Shown: positions 1-6,925 of the stretch, piece after piece
How the letters are laid out: each line of letters starts with the position of its first letter
How positions within the stretch are numbered: the stretch's first letter is position 1
Source of the DNA: an uncultured Anaerotruncus sp.
GTDB lineage: Bacteria > Bacillota > Clostridia > Oscillospirales > Ruminococcaceae
Reading direction: 5' to 3'
Length of the DNA stretch: 21,111 nt
NCBI RefSeq assembly: GCF_902490045.1
Contig: NZ_CABUCJ010000037.1
Span: forward strand, 1-21,111
The notes under the pieces: generated by a model
Told to the model about the DNA's origin: nothing
Databases searched by the model: none
The model's input: the letters and a program-made list of their open reading frames with translations, nothing else
Made by a program: the position numbers and the translations under genes

Positions 1-85
1 ATGGAACGCCCGGCCTCTTTCTGTTAGGCGGCGGGGAGGGACTGTGACCGTGCCTTCCCGCACGGGCGGCGGCCGCGATGAGGCG

Positions 86-149
86 GGCCGGCCTGAACCA
101 AACGTTTGGAAGGGGTTCAGGGGAAACATTTCCAAAAGTTCCCCCGGGG
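86..149. repeat. Dispersed extragenic repeat, copy A, abutting the AraC gene's stop codon
   Basis: This block of about 64 bp begins GGCCGGCCTGAACCAAA and ends in CCCCCGGGG right against the stop codon of the leftward AraC gene. A related block lies at 17285-17347, also directly against the stop of a leftward gene. Read leftward it contains GGGGGAAC and GTTTCCCC arms and then the palindrome CCAAACGTTTGG, so it may serve as a 3'-end structure, although it lacks a proper T-tract. Weaker similarity between the copies seems to extend back toward about position 50. I see no gene in positions 1-85. Confidence 0.65.
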
Positions 150-1019
150 CTAAACGTAATGCACGCCCTCGAAGGCGTCGAGCCGGGGGGCGTCGCGGCG
201 GGGGAGGGGGCCGGAGGCGCGGGCGCGGTATTCGCCGGGGGATTCGCCGGTGAGGCGGCGGAAGACCTTGCAGAAATAGTTGGCGCCCGCGTAGCCGGTC
301 ATGTTGGCCACCGTCTCGACCGGGTATTCGCGGTTGAGCAGGAGGAGCTTGGCGGCGTCGATCCGTTCCCGCTGGAGGAACTTGCCGGGGGACTCCCCAA
401 CTTCCGCCGTGAAGGTGCGGATGAGGTGGGGCTTGCTCACGCCGAGCTTTTCGGCGAGCTCGTCGACGCCCGCGAGGAAGGCGGGCTCCGACCGGATGAG
501 GTCGACCGCGCCCCGCACCAGCTCGCTGTAGGAATCCGCGCGGGGCGCCGCCGCGCAGAGCTCCATGAGGATGCGGTAGGCCGCCTCGCTCGCGGCGAAG
601 GGGTTCTGGAAGCCGCCCGCCTGCGCGCGGCGGCAGAAGTTCCACAGCAGGCCGGCCGCGCGGCACCCGGCGTGGGGGCGCAGGAGCGCGCCGCCGCGCG
701 CGAGCAGCGCGGCAAGCTCCTGTGCGTTTTTGAGAAGCAGGTAGGCGTAGCAGGACTCCCCCTCGGGCAGCAGGCGCAGTGCGGAGGCGTCCTGTGCGAT
801 GAGGAAGCACCCCGGCTCCAGGCGGTGGGGCCGCTCCCCGAGCAGGGCGGACGCACGCCCTTCGTGCAGGTGGAGCAGCAGGACCGCGCGCTCCGAGAAG
901 GAGAGCGGGCCGCGCGCCTCCAGCCGCCCGCACTCGGTCGGGAGCACGCCGGGAAAGCCCGCCGGGGCGCGCAGCCCAAGGGGCTGCCGGCCCGGCATGA
1001 TTTCGTCGATCGCAGACAT
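150..1019 (-). CDS. AraC-family transcriptional regulator
   Basis: This 289-residue protein has the two-part layout of AraC regulators. Residues 1 to about 150 are a probable cupin-like ligand-sensing domain, including a PHRLEPGCFLI stretch. The C-terminal 100 residues carry two helix-turn-helix motifs: the first around GVDELAEKLGVSKPHLIRTF, the second within the typical YPVETVANMTGYAGANYFCK segment, followed by FRRLTGESPGEYR. The ATG at 1019 is preferred over the in-frame TTG just upstream because ATG is the stronger start; the ribosome-binding site is weak (GGTG). The gene diverges from the sugar-ABC ATPase gene with overlapping promoters, so control of that transporter gene or of distant sugar genes is plausible. 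The effector is unknown. The family call is very secure; the target is inference. Confidence 0.93.
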   Translation of the reverse strand: MSAIDEIMPGRQPLGLRAPAGFPGVLPTECGRLEARGPLSFSERAVLLLHLHEGRASALLGERPHRLEPGCFLIAQDASALRLLPEGESCYAYLLLKNAQELAALLARGGALLRPHAGCRAAGLLWNFCRRAQAGGFQNPFAASEAAYRILMELCAAAPRADSYSELVRGAVDLIRSEPAFLAGVDELAEKLGVSKPHLIRTFTAEVGESPGKFLQRERIDAAKLLLLNREYPVETVANMTGYAGANYFCKVFRRLTGESPGEYRARASGPLPRRDAPRLDAFEGVHYV

Positions 1020-1052
1020 CAATAAATCACCATCGATATCAATAAAATACCC

Positions 1053-1080
1053 TTGTATTTGACAGAATCCCCGATATAAT
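1053..1080 (+). promoter_or_regulatory. Probable sigma-A promoter of the ABC ATPase gene
   Basis: A perfect TATAAT at 1075-1080 is preceded by TTGTAT at 1053-1058 with a 16-bp spacer. A consensus-like TTGACA at 1059-1064 lies only 10 bp from TATAAT, too close to be its partner. The -10 overlaps the proposed -10 of the divergent AraC promoter. Confidence 0.5.
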
Positions 1081-1101
1081 AAGGATTATAAGGGATATCA
1101 A
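1073..1101 (-). promoter_or_regulatory. Candidate promoter of the AraC gene, overlapping the divergent promoter
   Basis: Read leftward, TTGATA (1096-1101) and TATATC (1073-1078) are separated by 17 bp. The element overlaps the rightward TATAAT, so RNA polymerase could occupy only one direction at a time. The octamer GATATCAA occurs at 1035-1042 and 1094-1101, the second copy covering this -35. Confidence 0.4.
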
Positions 1102-1120
1102 AAGGATAGCACATCCGGAT
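1083..1120. promoter_or_regulatory. Phased GGAT repeats in the AraC/ABC intergenic region
   Basis: GGAT occurs at 1083, 1093, 1104 and 1117, spacings of 10, 11 and 13 bp, close to one helical turn. GGATTATAA itself is present twice (1083-1091 and 1117-1125). A second direct repeat, ATCAATAAA, occurs at 1018-1026 and 1038-1046, 20 bp apart. Such spacing suits binding by a dimeric AraC protein, but no binding site is proven. Confidence 0.3.
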
Positions 1121-1155
1121 TATAAAATCAATATTTTACCATAGGGGGTTTTGTC

Positions 1156-2268
<1,113 letters not shown>

Positions 2269-2288
2269 GCGGCCTGCGCCTGCGGCTT

Positions 2289-2323
2289 CCGGCGGCGGTT
2301 TTATCCGCCGCCGGGGCCTTTTT
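2289..2323 (+). terminator. Intrinsic terminator after the ABC ATPase gene
   Basis: A perfect 10-bp stem, CCGGCGGCGG with CCGCCGCCGG, encloses loop TTTTAT and is followed by GGCC and five T residues. It separates the ATPase gene from the DUF624 gene, which must then rely on read-through or on a promoter I cannot see. Confidence 0.85.
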
Positions 2324-2349
2324 CCATCTTTAGAAAGCGAGGTGTTCCC

Positions 2350-3024
2350 GTGGGGCTCTTCGGAAATTACGCCAGGCCCGGTCCCGGCATCCCCAAGGAC
2401 GCGCCCCCAAAAAAGGGGCTGGCCCTCTTTTTCGACGTGCTCTCCCGCGAGTTTTTCGAGCTTGTCAAGCTGAACCTGCTCTACCTGCTCTTCTGCGTCC
2501 CCGTCTTCACCATCCCGGCGGCGACCACCGCGATGTGCCGGATTGCCCTTACGATGCTCCGCGACCGGAACCACTTCCTCTGGCACGACTTTTTCGCCGC
2601 TTTTAAGCGGGAGTTCAAATGGTCCACGCTGCTCGGCCTGCCGCTGCTCGCGCTGATCCTCCTCTGCGGCGGGGCGCTGCGGTTTTACGCCGCGGCTGCT
2701 CTCTCCTCGCCCGCCTGGTCCATCCCCCTGCTGGCCGCAGGGGCGCTTCTGCTCCTGTTCCTCTGCGCGGCGCTCTACCTCTTTCCCATGCTCGCGCTCG
2801 TCGACCTGCCGCCCCGGCAGGCCCTGCGGAACGCCCTGCTGCTCGCGCTGCTCTGCCTGCCGCGCAACCTGCTTGCGCTGGCCGTCATCGGCGTGCTCCA
2901 GCTCCTCCTGCTGGCCGCCCTGCCGATGTCCCTCATCTACTTGGTGCTCATCGGCTGCTCCCTCTCCTGCCTGATCGCCTGCTTCTGCGCCTATGGGGGC
3001 ATCCAAAAGCACGTTCTCCGGTAA
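2350..3024 (+). CDS. DUF624 (YesL-like) membrane protein
   Basis: This 224-residue hydrophobic protein resembles the DUF624/YesL family. The family-like part starts at about residue 27 (FFDVLSREFFELVKLNLLYL) and runs into the conserved-looking VPVFTIPAATTAM stretch. Roughly five membrane segments follow. The start is a GTG preceded by GAGGTG at a 5-base spacing; I found no better ATG. DUF624 genes commonly sit beside carbohydrate ABC transporter or glycosidase genes, and the upstream ATPase fits that habit. The biochemical role of the family is not established. A strong terminator follows. Confidence 0.8.
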   Translation: MGLFGNYARPGPGIPKDAPPKKGLALFFDVLSREFFELVKLNLLYLLFCVPVFTIPAATTAMCRIALTMLRDRNHFLWHDFFAAFKREFKWSTLLGLPLLALILLCGGALRFYAAAALSSPAWSIPLLAAGALLLLFLCAALYLFPMLALVDLPPRQALRNALLLALLCLPRNLLALAVIGVLQLLLLAALPMSLIYLVLIGCSLSCLIACFCAYGGIQKHVLR

Positions 3025-3062
3025 CCCGCGCGATATGCGCCGCCTTCCCCAAGGCGGCGGAA

Positions 3063-3096
3063 GAGGGGGCCGCCCTAGGGCGGCCCCCTCTTTTTT
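3063..3096 (+). terminator. Intrinsic terminator after the DUF624 gene
   Basis: A perfect 28-nt palindrome, GAGGGGGCCGCCC and its complement around a CTAG centre, is followed by six T residues. Confidence 0.9.
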
Positions 3097-3111
3097 CCTC
3101 TCCCCGGGCGT

Positions 3112-3140
3112 TTGCAATCCGCGGGCGCGGATGGTATGAT
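3112..3140 (+). promoter_or_regulatory. Promoter of the nitrilase-like gene pair
   Basis: TTGCAA (3112-3117) and TATGAT (3135-3140) are separated by exactly 17 bp, between the preceding terminator and the ATG at 3191. Confidence 0.7.
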
Positions 3141-3190
3141 AAACGCAGGAAATCAACGGCGCCGCCCCGCGGCGAGAGAAAGGAATCCGC

Positions 3191-3895
3191 ATGGAGCTTT
3201 TCCCGATTGAAATACGTCCCCCCTTCCAGCCCCCCTCGGAGGACGCGAAGCTGGTGCTGCTGGCGGACGGCGGCATCCATTTTGACGGCGCGGACCTGCG
3301 CCGCCACCTGTCGCAATGCGTCCGCTATGCCAGGGAGCACCGCGTCTACCTCGTGAGCGGCCTCTTCGCGCACGAGGGGAACCTCTGCCTCTGCCTGCTC
3401 GGCCCCGACGGACGGGCGCTCTGCCGCCAGCCCGCCCTGCACCTCGCCCTCCCGCTGCGGGGCGCGCTGCGCCCGGGGGAGCGGGTTGAGGTCGTGCACA
3501 CGGAGCTGGGGAACCTCTTCCTCTGCGTCGACGCGGACATCTGCCATCCGCAGGTCCTCCGGACCGCCGCGCTCAAGGGGGCGGACGCCGTCCTGTCGGT
3601 GCAGTGCCTCGACCCGGCGGAGGAGACCCCCGAGCGCATCCTCTGCACCGTCTGGAACGCCGCGCAGAGCAACAACGTCTATGTCGCGAATTTCGCGGCC
3701 GGGGGCGCGGTCGTCTGCTGCCCCGCGCCCGTCACCCGCGCGGGGGACGGCTACCTGGTGCGGCGCACCGGCATGCTGCCCGTGCGGTTCGCGCTCAATA
3801 TGGAGCGGCTCGACGAGATCCGCGCCCGGTTCGAGCTGATGGAACAGATCAATCCGGCGCTCGTGGAAAACTACGCCGCCGAACTGGGGAGGTAG
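3191..3895 (+). CDS. Degenerate carbon-nitrogen hydrolase (nitrilase superfamily) protein, first of pair
   Basis: The 234-residue product has the alpha-beta pattern of the nitrilase superfamily but is short. It lacks the usual opening beta strand (AAVQ-type). Aligned by eye, the strand carrying the catalytic Glu reads LVLLADGG, placing Asp26 there. The catalytic Lys region reads RQPALHLALP, with Ala82 instead of Lys. The nucleophile strand reads GNLFLCVDADICHP, so Cys112 (or Cys118) is retained, followed by the family-like VLRTAALKGADAVL. It is therefore probably not a conventional amidase alone. A ribosome-binding site AAAGGAA precedes the ATG. It is followed 4 bases later by a second nitrilase-like gene with the opposite defect, suggesting co-translation and perhaps a shared complex. 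Function unknown; family call fairly sure. Confidence 0.78.
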   Translation: MELFPIEIRPPFQPPSEDAKLVLLADGGIHFDGADLRRHLSQCVRYAREHRVYLVSGLFAHEGNLCLCLLGPDGRALCRQPALHLALPLRGALRPGERVEVVHTELGNLFLCVDADICHPQVLRTAALKGADAVLSVQCLDPAEETPERILCTVWNAAQSNNVYVANFAAGGAVVCCPAPVTRAGDGYLVRRTGMLPVRFALNMERLDEIRARFELMEQINPALVENYAAELGR

Positions 3896-3899
3896 CCGC

Positions 3900-4943
3900 A
3901 TGTGGAAAGCGATTCTGGGGCTGATGACCTTCCGGCTGTCCTTCGCGGCCACGCCGAAAAAGATCACCGCCTTCCTCGAAGGGAAGGGGGAGAACGACCG
4001 GCGCAACGCCGAATTCGCCGCGCCCGAGGCGGTGCGCGCGGCGGCCGTGCAGCTCGCGCCCCGCGCCTACCGGGACTGGAAGGACTACGCGGCGGAAATT
4101 TACCGGCTGGCCAGGTCCGCAGTCGACGCGGGCGCGCAGGTCGTCGTCTTCCCCGAATACGTGGGGCTCGCCCCCCTCACGACCGTCCCCGGCTGGAAGC
4201 GGATGCTCCGCTGGCTGTTCGGCGGAGTCCCGCCCGCGCCGGACGGCCCCTTCCCGCAGCCCGCGAAGGAGCGGATGGAGCCGGTCGCGGCGGCGCTGCA
4301 CGGCTACCTCTACGAGCTCTACATGTATACCTTCAGCACGGTCGCCCGCCTCCAGCACGTCTACCTCGTGGCGGGCAGCTCCCTCTTCTGGGAGGAGGGG
4401 CGGCTGATCAACCGGTGCGTCGTCTTCGGCCCCGACGGGCAGCCCGCGGGCGCGCAGGAAAAAATCTGCGCGATCGGGCCCGACCGCGCGCTGGGCGTCG
4501 AACCCTCCGGGCTCATCGAGCCGGTCGAGACGGCCGTCGGCCCGATCGGCGTCGTGCTCGGGTCGGACGCCTATTATTTCGAGTGCTTCAAAATCCTGCG
4601 GGAGCAGGGCGCGCGGCTCATCGCCGTGCCCGGCGCGGGCGGCGGCGTCCTGCCCGATCTGCTGCGCTGCCGCGCCAATGAAAGCGGCGTCTACGCGCTC
4701 TACGCCTGCTACGCCTCCGGCGGCGCCGCGCGGTGCGGCATCTTTGCCCCGCTCGACGCCACCCCGGGCAGGAACGGCGTGGTCGCCCGCGCGGACGGAC
4801 CGCAGGCGTGCGCGCTCACGGCGCGCACCAATTTGGAAAAGCTGCGCCTCGCGGCCACCGAGGGGGAACCGAACGCCCCCTTTCTCGCGGAGGACTACCT
4901 GCACAGCTACCGCTACTGCGGCAAGCTGCCGCTGCTGGACTAA
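3900..4943 (+). CDS. Carbon-nitrogen hydrolase-like protein lacking the nucleophile Cys, second of pair
   Basis: The 347-residue product carries an N-terminal extension of about 45 residues, then the nitrilase fold starting at AAAVQLAP. Glu86 in QVVVFPEYVG and Lys188 in GAQEKICAIG match two of the three catalytic residues. The strand that normally ends in Cys-x-Asp reads GPIGVVLGSDAYYFECF, placing Gly221 where the nucleophilic Cys should be. Unless a nearby Cys (228) substitutes, it should not hydrolyse amides by the usual route. The ribosome-binding site GGGGAGG sits inside the end of the upstream gene, 7 bases before the ATG, so translation is probably coupled. A regulatory or scaffold role, or a heteromer with the upstream protein, are possibilities. 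A terminator begins right after the stop codon. Confidence 0.82.
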   Translation: MWKAILGLMTFRLSFAATPKKITAFLEGKGENDRRNAEFAAPEAVRAAAVQLAPRAYRDWKDYAAEIYRLARSAVDAGAQVVVFPEYVGLAPLTTVPGWKRMLRWLFGGVPPAPDGPFPQPAKERMEPVAAALHGYLYELYMYTFSTVARLQHVYLVAGSSLFWEEGRLINRCVVFGPDGQPAGAQEKICAIGPDRALGVEPSGLIEPVETAVGPIGVVLGSDAYYFECFKILREQGARLIAVPGAGGGVLPDLLRCRANESGVYALYACYASGGAARCGIFAPLDATPGRNGVVARADGPQACALTARTNLEKLRLAATEGEPNAPFLAEDYLHSYRYCGKLPLLD

Positions 4944-4978
4944 AAAAACCGCCCCCCGCGCCGCAGGAGGCGGTTTTT
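4944..4978 (+). terminator. Intrinsic terminator after the nitrilase-like pair
   Basis: AAAAACCGCC (4944-4953) pairs with GGCGGTTTTT (4969-4978) around a GC-rich loop. The A/T-flanked stem could act in both directions. Confidence 0.8.
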
Positions 4979-5009
4979 GCGCCGGCCCCGCCGCCAAAGG
5001 GCGCGGGGC

Positions 5010-5036
5010 AAAAAAAAGACGAGCCTCGCGGCCCGC
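5010..5036 (-). terminator. Intrinsic terminator of the candidate small RNA
   Basis: Read leftward, GCGGGCC, tetraloop GCGA and GGCTCGT form a 7-bp stem with two G-U pairs, followed by C and eight T residues (5010-5017). The terminator of the nitrilase pair lies separately at 4944-4978. Confidence 0.55.
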
Positions 5037-5102
5037 TGACAGGTGAAGTGATCTGGAGATAAAATCAAGGAGGGGGGATTAACTTAGAAACGCTAAGTTT
5101 CT
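5010..5102 (-). ncRNA. Candidate small RNA with C-rich, anti-Shine-Dalgarno-like segment
   Basis: Read leftward, an extended -10 promoter (5110-5118) would start an RNA near 5102. It opens with a 6-bp hairpin (AGAAAC, loop TTAGC, GTTTCT). A mostly unpaired stretch follows, containing CCCCCCTCCTTG (5068-5079), complementary to a strong AAGGAGG ribosome-binding site. The RNA would end in a GC-rich hairpin with a GCGA tetraloop and eight T residues. Total length would be about 93 nt. This layout is typical of base-pairing regulatory RNAs of Firmicutes. I see no convincing ORF here on either strand. I do not recognise a named family; this is a prediction without expression evidence. Confidence 0.42.
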
Positions 5103-5109
5103 AAAAAGC

Positions 5110-5118
5110 ATTATAACA
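5110..5118 (-). promoter_or_regulatory. Extended -10 promoter of the candidate small RNA
   Basis: Read leftward the sequence is TGTTATAAT, a perfect extended -10 element. No good -35 lies 16-18 bp upstream, which extended -10 promoters tolerate. There is no leftward protein gene downstream, so a noncoding transcript is the natural product. Confidence 0.45.
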
Positions 5119-5152
5119 TATCCGCCCTCCCCAATGGTGAACAAACTATGAA

Positions 5153-5174
5153 CGGACACAAGATATTGTGTCCG
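5153..5174 (-). terminator. Hairpin downstream of tadA, probable terminator
   Basis: A perfect 9-bp stem, CGGACACAA and TTGTGTCCG around a 4-nt loop, lies 11 bases beyond the tadA stop. Leftward the tail is only moderately T-rich (TTCATAGTTTGTT). Rightward it is followed by ATTTGA and seven T residues, so it may work in both directions. Confidence 0.6.
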
Positions 5175-5185
5175 ATTTGATTTTT

Positions 5186-5641
5186 TTATCGGCAGTTACG
5201 CAATCTTTGGAAGAAGGCGGAAAGTTCCGCCGCGCAGGCCTCCGCGAGCACGCCCCCGACCACCTCAGGGCGGTGGTTGAAGGGAAGCGCCGCAAAGTCG
5301 CTCACCGAGCCGAAGCAGCCCGCCTTGGGGTCGCGCGCGCCGAACACCACCCGGCGGATGCGGGCGTTGACGATCGCGCCCGCGCACATCGGGCAGGGCT
5401 CGAGGGTGACGTAGAGGTCGCACCGGTGCAGCCGCCAGCCGCCCAGCCTGCGGCAGGCCGCGTCGATCGCCTCCAGCTCGGCGTGGGCCAGCGCGTTTTT
5501 GCCCGTCTCGCGGCGGTTGAAGCCGGTGCCGACGACCTCGCCGTCCCACACCGCAACCGCGCCCACCGGCACCTCGCCCAGCTTCGCGGCCTCCCGCGCC
5601 AGCTCGAGCGCGAGGGACATGTAGGATTCGTCGGTTGGCAT
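5186..5641 (-). CDS. tadA: tRNA-specific adenosine deaminase TadA
   Basis: TadA converts adenosine 34 to inosine in the anticodon wobble position of tRNA-Arg, which is needed to read several Arg codons. The 151-residue length is normal. The zinc and catalytic motif HAE (His53, Glu55) and the PCPMC motif (82-86, Cys83 and Cys86) are intact, with the family's GEVPVGAV start and GARDPKAG downstream. The ATG at 5641 is chosen because the homology begins there; its AAGGA ribosome-binding site lies inside the last codons of the CPBP protease gene, whose stop is only 5 bases away. The two genes therefore form one leftward operon with probable translational coupling. Confidence 0.95.
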   Translation of the reverse strand: MPTDESYMSLALELAREAAKLGEVPVGAVAVWDGEVVGTGFNRRETGKNALAHAELEAIDAACRRLGGWRLHRCDLYVTLEPCPMCAGAIVNARIRRVVFGARDPKAGCFGSVSDFAALPFNHRPEVVGGVLAEACAAELSAFFQRLRNCR

Positions 5642-5646
5642 GTCGG

Positions 5647-6639
5647 TCACATCCTTGTAAAGCTCAGGTAGAAGATTCGCAGGTAGAGCGCCAGCAGCAG
5701 GAGCATCGGGAAGCTCAGGAAGAACCTGCGGTAGCGGGTCCGCTCCCGCAGCGGGCAGTCGCAGGGACGCAGCGAACCGTCGAGCGAGAGCTTCTGGAAG
5801 AGATACCAGAAGCCGATCCCGCCGGCGGCCAGGTAGACGATGAATTCCAGCCCCTGCAGGGCCAGCACCCCCAGGTCGCTCATGTTCACCGTCACGATCG
5901 AGAGCAGGACGACCAGGAGGTTGTTGAGGAAGTGGATGGCCATGCTCGTCCAGATCGAGTTGGTCTTGACCATGAAGTAGCCGAGCGCCGCGCCCAGCAG
6001 AAAGGCGTTGGGGAACTGGACCATATTGCGGTGGAGCAGCCCGAAGAGCAGCGCCGACACGACGATCGCAAACCGGTCCCCAAAGGGGCGCAGGGAACCG
6101 AGCACCACGCCGCGGTAGGTGAACTCCTCGATGAGCGCGGGCAGGGCGGTGGCGTTGAAGACATAGAGCGCGGCGGCCAGCGGGTCGCCGGGAATCTCCA
6201 TCGGCAGGTCGGCGGGCAGAAGCCCGAAGAAGGAAAAAAAGATCGACGCGGCCAGCGAAAGAAGCACCCCGACGACCGACAGCCCGAGCACGACCGCCGC
6301 CGAGGCGGCGAGGATGGGCGGATGGGGCGGGTCGTGCGGCACCCGGCGCAGCCGGAAGCCGAGCACCTTCGCGTAGGCGAGGTAGGGCAGCAGGAAGACG
6401 GTCAGGTAGGTCGCCAGCGAGAAAAGCTCGTTGGCGATGGCAAAGCCGCGCTCCCCCGCGCCCGCCCGGTCGAGCGCGCCGACGATCCAGCCGATGACCG
6501 TGTCCGACTGGACGAGGTAGAGGCAGAGGATATTGACGATGATGGTGAGCGAAAGCAGCGCGCTCTGCATCCGCAGGCGCGAGGCGGCCTCCGCCGGGCC
6601 GGGCCGGAATTCCGGCGCCTCCTGCTGGTATTGGCACAT
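5647..6639 (-). CDS. CPBP-family intramembrane metalloprotease (CAAX protease-like)
   Basis: This 330-residue membrane protein has about eight hydrophobic segments and the three CPBP/ABI motifs: EEFTYRG (Glu171, Glu172, Arg176), FGLLHRN (His203) and HFLNN (His236, Asn240). These residues bind the catalytic metal and activate water for cleavage within the membrane. Family members process peptides, bacteriocin-related substrates or membrane proteins; the substrate here is unknown. The ATG at 6639 is preferred because AAGGGG lies 8 bases upstream and the longer reading frame runs through a hairpin-rich leader. Residues 290-305 are basic and Cys-containing, followed by a last membrane segment. 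It is transcribed ahead of tadA from a promoter about 130 bp upstream. Confidence 0.88.
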   Translation of the reverse strand: MCQYQQEAPEFRPGPAEAASRLRMQSALLSLTIIVNILCLYLVQSDTVIGWIVGALDRAGAGERGFAIANELFSLATYLTVFLLPYLAYAKVLGFRLRRVPHDPPHPPILAASAAVVLGLSVVGVLLSLAASIFFSFFGLLPADLPMEIPGDPLAAALYVFNATALPALIEEFTYRGVVLGSLRPFGDRFAIVVSALLFGLLHRNMVQFPNAFLLGAALGYFMVKTNSIWTSMAIHFLNNLLVVLLSIVTVNMSDLGVLALQGLEFIVYLAAGGIGFWYLFQKLSLDGSLRPCDCPLRERTRYRRFFLSFPMLLLLALYLRIFYLSFTRM

Positions 6640-6660
6640 GGGCTTGTCCCCTTGTCTATG

Positions 6661-6681
6661 AAAAAGGCCGCGCGGGCGGCC
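6661..6681 (-). terminator. Terminator-like hairpin in the CPBP leader (possible attenuator)
   Basis: Read leftward, GGCCGC, loop CCGC and GCGGCC are followed by five T residues. It sits between the mapped promoter (about 6770) and the ribosome-binding site of the protease gene, where a terminator would cut off the transcript early. Two GC-rich hairpins precede it, including CGGCGG with CCGCCG. This is the arrangement of a transcription attenuator, but no ligand or leader peptide is recognisable. Confidence 0.45.
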
Positions 6682-6736
6682 CGGTTCTCTTTCCGCGGCG
6701 GTCGGCGCCGCCGGTTCCCTGCGCCGGCGCAGCCGC

Positions 6737-6780
6737 GCGCAATCGGCGAAAGCCGATTGCCTGCGCTTATTATAGCATAA
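6737..6780 (-). repeat. Promoter-hairpin cassette, copy 1
   Basis: The block contains stem GCAATCGGC with GCCGATTGC around loop GAAA (6739-6760), immediately followed by CTGCGCTTATTATAGCATAA. The last 25 bp (6756-6780) are identical to 10608-10632 in front of the NYN gene. Each copy provides a leftward -10 and places the hairpin at the start of the transcript. Confidence 0.75.
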
Positions 6781-6797
6781 TCCGTGCAAAATGCGAA
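6769..6797 (-). promoter_or_regulatory. Promoter of the CPBP-tadA operon
   Basis: Read leftward, TTCGCA (6792-6797) and a perfect TATAAT (6769-6774) are separated by 17 bp, with TG one base ahead of the -10 (extended -10). The -10 belongs to the repeated cassette. Confidence 0.65.
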
Positions 6798-6846
6798 CCG
6801 CTCCCGAGAATTTACAATTCCGTCATCTTTTATCCTGCCCGGGCGG

Positions 6847-6875
6847 TTGACAAATTTTCCTCGACCGGATATAAT
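6847..6875 (+). promoter_or_regulatory. Perfect consensus sigma-A promoter of the CcdA-TlpA gene
   Basis: TTGACA (6847-6852), a 17-bp spacer and TATAAT (6870-6875) match the consensus exactly. This suggests strong, probably constitutive expression. Confidence 0.85.
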
Positions 6876-6925
6876 AGCACTATCCTAACTGCAATAATTT
6901 AAATTACAGATTGTGAGGAATCCGT

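Noticed and set aside
78..1025. Long open frame of 315 codons on the plus strand
   Set aside because: It is the shadow of the AraC gene on the other strand, with arginine- and alanine-rich composition typical of antisense frames in GC-rich DNA.
1059..1080. TTGACA (1059-1064) with TATAAT (1075-1080) as one promoter
   Set aside because: The spacer is only 10 bp, too short for sigma-A RNA polymerase.
5078..5104. A 9-codon leader peptide (including stop) starting at ATT after AAGGAGGGGGG on the plus strand
   Set aside because: ATT is a very rare start codon, and no rightward gene follows that it could control; the same bases are better explained by the leftward sRNA.
5010..5185. SRP RNA gene next to tadA, as found in some Firmicutes
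   Set aside because: The conserved SRP apical sequence is absent and the candidate RNA's hairpins do not fit that fold.
5647..6789. Longer CPBP protein starting at 6787-6789
   Set aside because: The extra 50 residues translate the promoter and leader hairpins; the ATG at 6639 has a proper ribosome-binding site.
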